In this document: positions 57,628-64,000 of the stretch, piece after piece
How positions within the stretch are numbered: the stretch's first letter is position 1
Layout of the letters: every line of letters starts with the position of its first letter
Assembly: GCA_014898415.1 (NCBI GenBank)
Contig: RCTD01000002.1
Span: 1,426,001 to 1,490,000, forward strand
DNA: 64,000 bases
Source of the DNA: Stromatinia cepivora
Taxonomy: Eukaryota > Ascomycota > Leotiomycetes > Helotiales > Sclerotiniaceae
Reading direction: 5' to 3'
The notes under the pieces: generated by a model
What the model was told of the DNA's origin: nothing
The model's input: the letters and a program-made list of their open reading frames with translations, nothing else
The model's database searches: none
Program-made: the position numbers and the translations under genes

Positions 57628-58795
57628 AATTTCATTTCTCTTATTTGGGGGTGTGATATACTCCAGTATCCACATGGGGACTTCATTCATCCATCCATCC
57701 CCAAACACAAAAGCAAGATGAACACCAAATACATTCATCGAAATACAAAATAATGAAACAATAAACTAACAGCCTCCCCCCCCCCCTCAAAGCGCGATCT
57801 CCTCTGGAACCAAACCCCCTACCCCTCCATCGGCAATTTTTCCTTCCTAACCCTGCGTCTCCTGACCCACCCACTCTATCCCCGCATCGTCCAGATCCTC
57901 TCCGCCCCTTCAACCCCTTCAACCCCTTCGAATCCACCGGCTCTCTTTCTCGATCTAGGTTGTTGTGTTGGTCAAGAGTACGTTTGCTCTTCTTTTTTCC
58001 ACCCAAAAAGTCTCTCCATCTCTATCTTTTATTTCCCATCGTAATTCTTGTTGTCTTTCGATATTCTTTATTCTTGACATGTTTTCTTTTTCTATACTTT
58101 GTACACTGTACTCCTATCTACAGCCTTCATTCTCCCCTGTTAATTCTCGCCCCCAACCCCTCATTAATGGATCGCCATCCATCTCAAAATCCACACACAT
58201 ACATACCCAAACACTAACCCACCACAGACTCCGCTCCCTCACCCACCATGCCCATATCCCCCCCACCCAACTCTATGGCACAGACTACAACGGCAGCTTC
58301 CTAAAATCCTCGTACAAAATTTTTCTCGACGCCTCTACCCCCTTCACCCTCCTACAAGCCAACATCCTCGATCCGAATTTTTTCCCCCTAACCTTCCGCA
58401 ACCACATCCACCAATTCTCCATCATCCACTGTTCGCTCTTCATGCACCTTTTTACATGGGAACAACAACTCCTCGTATGTGAGAATGTGGTTCGGCTGAT
58501 GAGGAATGTGGAAGGTGCTTTATTTGTCGGGTGTATGGTGGGGAAGGAGGGAGGAGGAGAGGGAGAACAGGGGAGATGGTTACATGATGCTGATAGTTGG
58601 GTGCGGTTGTGGGGAACGGTGTGGGAACGGTTGGGGATGACGGGGAGTTGGAAGGTGCAGGGTGAGTTGCGCAAGTTACCTGTGGGGGATTTGGTTAAGG
58701 AGGGAGAAGCGCCGATGGATTCTGGAGGGGAGGGAATTGGACTTTTTGAATTTTCGGTCGAGAGGACGGGGGTGTCGATACCGGGGACGCAGTGA
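57169..58795 (+). CDS. SAM-dependent class I methyltransferase
   Basis: Exons are 57169-57528, 57793-57977 and 58228-58795. The introns are long for this window (264 and 250 bp); the first contains a (TTA)n run and a C11 run, and the second has a cactaac branch. The sum is 370 residues. After a Pro/Ser/Thr-rich N-terminal 75 residues the fold begins with ELLENYSHIPPEEVDAHVYK and PYPSIGNFSFL. Motif I is LFLDLGCCVGQ (about 170-180), followed by LYGTDYNGSFL (motif II). Later, IHQFSIIHCSLFMHLFTWEQQ fits motif III and the helix after it. This arrangement matches the fungal methyltransferases found in polyketide and meroterpenoid pathways, but the acceptor is unknown here. A Gly/Glu-rich insertion (GKEGGGEGEQG) lies in a loop near 290. 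Confidence 0.85.
57596..57627. repeat. (TTA)n microsatellite inside an intron
   Basis: About ten TTA/ATT units lie in the first intron of the methyltransferase gene. Its length probably varies between isolates. Confidence 0.85.
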
Positions 58796-60183
58796 TTTTA
58801 TGCCTATTTTATTTAGATGTATGATATATGTACGCATGATATTGTATGATGCATATATGAAACAATTTAGGATAATTAACTTTCATGAATATAAGAATAT
58901 CATTCGATACACTCAATCCCACTGCGTGCCAAGTCTCTCAAATATTGACTGTGATATCAAGAACAAGGTAACTCCAACGTTTGATGCAATACACACAGCG
59001 ATGCACAACATTCTGAGTACACCAACACTATGTTATCGCCGAGATGTCGCACAGAAGACCCGAGTACTACCCAGATATATAATAACGAAACTGAACTATC
59101 AAGATTAATGATATACCGATTACAAAACGCATACACACGACTCGGATTCCGCATACCAAGTGCGCCAAGAAGCCAAGAACGGCCCCCAATCTATATCTTT
59201 CGAACATGGATACCTTGGTTGCTTATGACTTGCTTATGACTTGCTTATTTCTGGAACCAAAGATGTGTAGAGCCGCACATGAATCATGAGAAAGAAAAAT
59301 ACGGTGTGAGGGTGAGCTGGATGGTGTTGTTGTAAGTGGGTATGTGGTTCCAGTCAGCCACTTTATGCTGGTCTGACAGGTGTTCTTGTTCGGATATTTG
59401 CCAACTGCGGTAGAGGATGATAGTCTATGGAGAGAGTGTATGGGATGTAATGTGGCCAGTAGTGGTTATTGGTGCATGTGCATTACATAAGATGTAGTGG
59501 GGATGGTGAGATGTGATGTGATGTGATGAGATGAGATTTGAGTGGCCTGAGGAGGATAATTCTTGTGGAACTTGACTATTTAGCTGATGATTGGGGGGGA
59601 AGTGTTCATCGCGATACTAAGTGTTCCATGAAAAGTTTTCATTTTAAAGATGGGGTTTCGCAAGGAATACCAGTGTAATATTATCTCATTAAGAATTCTC
59701 ACCGACAATTCACATGGCGAAACTAGATTCAAATTTCTTCAAACTTCTAATTGGATAGAAAAAGACAGGCAAACAACAGGCTACTGAAGTGCTCCAATCC
59801 GTCATGCACACATCTTATGATTAAACTAACAATCATGCAAAGTTATCTCAGGAAGGATGCGGGCTGCTTACTTCCTTCGAGATGGGTGTTGCGGCACGGA
59901 AAATATCTCATGCTTCCACGGTGAGATGAAAAGCCGGTAATACGACTGCAGGCTTACTACTTGATATGTGGATAATGAAATCTGTCAATATGTAAGTGGA
60001 GCTCATTCTCTGACGAGAGAAACTCTCTTCATATGATGAACCGTTTGCGTGAATACGAGTTTCGGCCCTTTAATATGTTTCCATTCCAGATGGGAAGAGC
60101 TATAAAGGCAGGGTCATGCTTCAGTAGTTTGATGTTGACCATCAGACATTCAAACTGCGATTCGAATCCTCTTAACAAGCAAT
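58796..60183. other. Intergenic
   Basis: About 1.4 kb with simple-sequence parts (gatgtgatgtgatgtgatgag near 59509-59531). Plus-strand frames at 58662-59108 and 59030-59239 are shadows or chance. No gene is seen. Confidence 0.35.
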
Positions 60184-60856
60184 ATGCCAACTCGTTCAAG
60201 TATATACATTGAATTATATACTCCGGCGGCCGAGAAGCCGGAAGCTCTCAGAATGTCACTACATACTGGGGGACATCGACATGGAAGTGATACGGAGCCT
60301 GTCTATGAGTCGCCTGTAAAGTCGAACAATAGTCCTCATGATAAAGGGGGGATTGATAGTTCAGCGAGCAAAGTGGGGACGGTACATTCTTCCCGTCTAG
60401 ACCAAGAAAAATCAGTGAAAATTAGTGGTAGTGCTTGAGGTTCAAGCTCGGCCTTATCGATCGGTCGTGCCCTATACGTGGTGGAAGACGGTGCCATGGA
60501 GCTGGAACCATATAGTAATATGGATCGAAGGGCGGCTAAAGCTGGCCTCATTAGCTCGAGCTCAATTAGGCTCAAGAACAATCGGTATGGAATGCCAAGA
60601 GGCAAAGGCGATAGTTTGGTATGCATGAGAGAGCAAAAGGATGCTAAATCATCAGCGCGTGTGGAAAGAGGCAATAACGCTTCACGTAAGTTGCCAACAA
60701 ACACCACGTACTGAATCATGCTCACTTTCTGTAGGACCAATGACAAGGCCATGGACGTGGAATTTCGCACGATTCTTGTCGGCTTTGGGGTCGATGGTTA
60801 GGACATTAAGTGTGGGAACGGCTGGTTGGTCCCTGTTTCCGTTGTTTGACAGTTGA
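60184..60856 (+). pseudogene. Small two-exon gene interrupted by an in-frame TGA
   Basis: From the ATG at 60184 the frame runs 84 codons to TGA at 60436-60438, then continues in the same frame for 82 more codons to a good donor (cac|gtaagt at 60686). The acceptor ctgtag ends at 60734, and exon 2 (60735-60856) ends with TTTGACAGT-TGA. With the intron removed the model is 208 codons, two of them stops. The parts look coherent: a polar Ser-rich N-terminus, a basic centre (IRLKNNRYGMPRGKGD) and an aromatic C-terminus (PWTWNFARFLSALGSMV). Frame continuity plus a consensus intron suggests a real gene with a nonsense change. No intron that removes the TGA and keeps frame was found. The family is not recognised. 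A shorter 84-residue product is also possible. Confidence 0.48.
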
Positions 60857-61714
60857 AGCACAGGGTTAGTTCAAGGATATTGGGATCCTTTCATTTACAG
60901 TACACCGTATGAAATTTTTGCTTATTGTCAGTTATCCATTTCAAGGAGACAACCACCTTGTTTGATTCGCAAATATCGAGTCGCGATATGTTGATGTGTT
61001 GTGAAGTGAAATTCATTGTATGAAGAATGCATAAGATGTGCAAATGTGGATCTCGAAAAGTCGTTTTGTGTGAGCCTTCCTGGAATCTAACTTTATATCA
61101 CGTGACACATGGAGAATCAGATGCGGCTTCTGCAGTCCTCTTTTGAACTCCTTGAAGATATTCGTTTCAACCAAACCGGGGATGAAATATTTTTGCGGGC
61201 AGATGTCTGAAAATCAATGCGATCATGTGACGAGCCGATCCACGAAAATTCGAAAGCTGCTGCATTCGCTCACCGGGGACAACTTTCTTTCTTTGCTTTG
61301 GGCTCACCGGTTGCTCTCCAACGCGACTCCTTATTTGACCCAATAATACCTACTCACCGTATTAAAGTGATGCTAAACCGAAGATCTATACTACAATAGA
61401 GTCCAAACAATACTTAAGATATACTGGACTTACTGGTTTACGGTTTACAGAGTACAAAAATTTCTTCTAAATTTTAACGTTTGATATTTTACATAAATCT
61501 TCCATTGCCGGCGCGCCATCGCCCATAGCAGCCACGCGAACCCTTGTTATAACCTAAATTATCCAACGTCATAACACTCAACCCTGAATATCCCAATATA
61601 CATCATAAAACCATCCAAAACCTCTACAAACCTTCACAAAATATGGTTTCGCTCCAAACTCAAATGTTCTCTCAATTCTAGCTTCATCCATTAAATACAT
61701 CAAATACATCAGTC
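60857..61714. other. Intergenic
   Basis: About 860 bp including the aldo-keto reductase promoter and an A/C-rich leader. No gene is seen. Confidence 0.4.
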
Positions 61715-62878
61715 ATGTATATATTCAATGTCCTTCTGCTACTTTTCCCCAATATCATCAGCGCCCTTACAATCCCACCGCAACAATATCCCATCACGCC
61801 ATCTTCATCATCAACCTCATCTCAAATCCAATCTCTCCCTCAACCTCTAATCGGCTTCGGAACATGGAATCTGAATATTTCCCCGGAAAATACTACGGAA
61901 GCCGTTGCTTATGCAATTGAAATTGGATATCGTCAAATTGATTGCGCGGCTGCGTATCAAAATGAAGCAGATGTAGGACGGGGAATTAAAGAGGGGTTGA
62001 AGAGGGCGGGATTGAAGAGAGCGGATATTTGGGTTACGAGTAAACTTTGGAATGATCAGTATGTTATTTTTCACATGATGTGGTTGGGATTGATTAGATG
62101 AGATTTGGTAGAAACTAATAATCTGGTGAAACAGTCATGGAGCTTACGAGAATGTGGAAAAAGGATTAAATCAAACTCTCCAAGATCTCGGACTCGAGTA
62201 TTTGGATTTATATCTCATGCATTGGCCAATTGGATTTTCACCCGATGGAACCAAAGATCTCGATCATGTCCAAGTAAGTTCGTCTCTTTCCACTCTCCCG
62301 AAATCTCTCACTGAACTAACAGCAACCAGACCTACAAATCCCTAACCTCCCTCCCCAAAACCCGCGTCCTCAATATCGGCGTATCTAATTTCTCTCCCCT
62401 CCAACTCAAAAATGTCGTATCAACCGGTATCTTACCATATACACATCAAATGGAACTGCATCCCTATCTACAGCAATCAGCCTGGGTAGCCACACACAAA
62501 GCTCTAGGAATAAAAATGACCGCCTATTCCCCACTGGGAAATACCAATCCCACATACCACTCATCCACCTCCTCACCAAAAGGCCAACAAAAAATACCAC
62601 CACTCCTCCAAAATGAAATTCTCCGCAATATAGCCGAAACAAGAAATTGTACTCCAGCGCAAGTGGCTCTAAAATGGAATATGGGGAGAGGAATTAGTGT
62701 GATTCCTAAAAGTAGTCATAAAGAATGGATTAAGGAGAATCTAGAAGCGGATAAGTGTGAATTGACGCATGCGGATTTGACGAAATTGAGGTTTGTGGGG
62801 AGGAAATGGTTGAGTAGGTTTAATAATCCGGGAGAGGATTGGGGGGTGAGGCTTTTTGAGGGGTTGGATGGGGTTTAG
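61715..62878 (+). CDS. Aldo-keto reductase with N-terminal signal peptide
   Basis: Exons are 61715-62058, 62135-62273 and 62330-62878 (introns 76 and 56 bp), giving 343 residues. The family reduces carbonyls with NADPH in a TIM barrel. The catalytic tetrad is complete: D76 in [12 protein letters not shown]81, K110 in VTSKLW and H144 in [25 protein letters not shown] and the coenzyme segment [16 protein letters not shown] follow in order. The first 18 residues ([18 protein letters not shown]) look like a secretion signal, and about 20 Ser/Pro/Gln residues separate it from the barrel. This is unusual for a normally cytosolic enzyme. The next in-frame Met lies well inside the barrel, so a shorter start would destroy the fold. 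Confidence 0.9.
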
Positions 62879-63616
62879 ATTTTGATTGAAGAATGGTGGA
62901 ATCACGGAGGTCAGAGATGACTAGGTATGGAGCAATTTGAATGGGGAATTGGAAGATATTGATATGGAATGGAATTGATTGATTTATCTCTCGATCTATA
63001 TGATCAAAGAGACCTTATATACACTAAATGGCTATCTAAAATCCAGAAATAGAAAATATAAAACAATCCAAATTCTATCTTCAAATACTTTACTATCATT
63101 CATCTCATTCATCTCATTCATCTCATTCATCTCATTCATCTCATTCATCTCATTCATCTCATTCATCTCATTCATCTCATTCATCTCATTCATCTCATTC
63201 ATCTCATTCATCTCATTCATCTCATTCATCTCATTCATCTCATTATCAATCTAATCATCAAATACCATCCATTATCGTTTAATTAACTCCATTATGAACC
63301 CATTCATCATCACCCAACCAGTGACGCCAATTTTTTAAATACAAGCAAGTAAGCAATCCTATTATCGATGATCTATCAATCAAAAGAGAAAAGATCAAAG
63401 CTTAACCTTACCTACCAAATAAATGCACCAATGCAATTTTTTCCAGCTCGCTGAGAAAAAAGATCTATGATATGGATTCAACCCCCCGTCCCCTTGTGGG
63501 ACCATTGATTTATTCGCCTCTCTACCCCTTTTCGCCCAATCAATCCATCAAGTTTTCAATCCATCAAATCTCAATCTATCAAGTTTTCAATCCATCAAGT
63601 CTCAAGTTTCAAATAT
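62879..63616. other. Intergenic between convergent genes with minisatellite
   Basis: 3' regions of the aldo-keto reductase and the right-edge ABC transporter, with the 9-bp array between them and a shorter imperfect atcaagtttcaatcc-type repeat near 63540-63605. Confidence 0.45.
63096..63244. repeat. 9-bp minisatellite, about 16.5 perfect copies
   Basis: The unit tcattcatc is repeated without visible change over about 149 bp. Because 9 is a multiple of 3 it leaves open frames on both strands (Ser-Phe-Ile on plus, Met-Asn-Glu on minus), which produces false ORFs. Confidence 0.95.
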
Positions 63617-64000
63617 TCAACTCTTCAAAATCAATTCCTCCAACTTCCCCCTATCCCCACTCTCCTTCACCATCCCCCTAAAAACCCCCTCCTTCAACCC
63701 CAACAATTCCCTCGGCGTTCCAAACTCCACCACTTTTCCTTCTCCCAACACCAAAATCTTATCAAAATCCGCAATTGTAGAAAGTCTATGCGCGATAACA
63801 ATCAACGTACTATCCATAAACTCTTGTCTGATTGATCTCTGAATAAGTGCATCAGTTTCCATATCCACAGCGCTCGTCGCTTCATCTAGAACCATGATTT
63901 TAGGATGTGAAACGATAGCGCGAGCGAGACAGAGGAGTTGTCGTTGACCTTGAGAGAGATTGAGTCCGCCTTCTGTGATGGGGGATTGTAGGGATGTGAA
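63617..64000 (-). CDS. ABC transporter C-terminal nucleotide-binding domain (5' part beyond window)
   Basis: The visible 128 codons (127 residues plus stop) are the end of the second NBD of a full-length exporter, probably [24 protein letters not shown] (signature), then [12 protein letters not shown] (Walker B and D-loop with catalytic Glu), the H-loop [10 protein letters not shown], and a typical end with [13 protein letters not shown]. The frame is open to the window edge, so start, membrane domains and NBD1 are outside. It is a different gene from the transporter at 43.7-48.6 kb: the signature region is similar but the flanking sequence differs. Confidence 0.92.
   Translation of the reverse strand, partial: FTSLQSPITEGGLNLSQGQRQLLCLARAIVSHPKIMVLDEATSAVDMETDALIQRSIRQEFMDSTLIVIAHRLSTIADFDKILVLGEGKVVEFGTPRELLGLKEGVFRGMVKESGDRGKLEELILKS

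Noticed and set aside
60150..60180. gattcgaatcc resembling a tRNA B box
   Set aside because: No A box or cloverleaf can be drawn around it.
63032..63238. Met-Asn-Glu and Ser-Phe-Ile repeat proteins
   Set aside because: Produced by the 9-bp minisatellite, which keeps all frames open.

Overview
The window is nuclear DNA of a filamentous ascomycete. Genes carry short introns (about 50-140 bp, one of 264 bp) with GT..AG ends and CTAAC/CTAAT-like branch points, and intergenic DNA is AT-rich with many microsatellites. The housekeeping genes are typically fungal: SSZ1, RRP40, SPC105/KNL1 and RPS11. The character of the proteins suggests a Leotiomycete, probably of the Sclerotiniaceae (Botrytis/Sclerotinia type). 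That placement is a judgement from reading, not a database result.

Layout. 0-3 kb: SSZ1 (minus, tail cut by the window edge) and RRP40 (plus) as a divergent housekeeping pair. 3.3-4.4 kb: an unrecognised secreted Ser/Thr/Pro-rich protein. 5-20.2 kb: an accessory block holding a local array of paralogues that share a short motif of about 19 residues, roughly W-L-x3-G-[WF]-x2-[MF]-x2-FM-x2-YG-L, at one to three copies per protein. Seven or eight genes or relics lie here, nearly all on the minus strand, mixed with a decayed cytochrome P450 and a membrane-protein gene broken by a stop. I know of no described function for this family. It is the best candidate for an undescribed system in the window.

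20-32 kb: surface and secreted genes (an HsbA-like protein, a sedolisin peptidase, a hydrophobin-like protein) separated by long gene-poor stretches. 32-36 kb: a large fungal protein whose C-terminus resembles the HicA/YcfA fold, followed by a frameshifted relic of a second C-terminal domain of the same type. 36-43.7 kb: about 8 kb with no convincing gene but with local duplications and a more GC-rich patch. 43.7-48.6 kb: a full ABCC transporter in six exons. 49.4-55.3 kb: SPC105/KNL1 (minus) and RPS11 (plus) as a second divergent pair. 57-64 kb: a SAM methyltransferase, a small gene interrupted by an in-frame TGA, an aldo-keto reductase with a signal peptide, a 9-bp minisatellite, and the end of another ABC transporter.

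The conserved genes sit in blocks at the left edge, at 43.7-55 kb and towards the right end. The intervening DNA shows the usual signs of fast-evolving fungal DNA: a lineage-restricted paralogue array, broken genes, secreted proteins and repeats. Splice sites were set by hand from frame continuity, consensus and branch points; each multi-exon model sums to an intact reading frame. No tRNA, rRNA, intact transposon or CRISPR array was seen.
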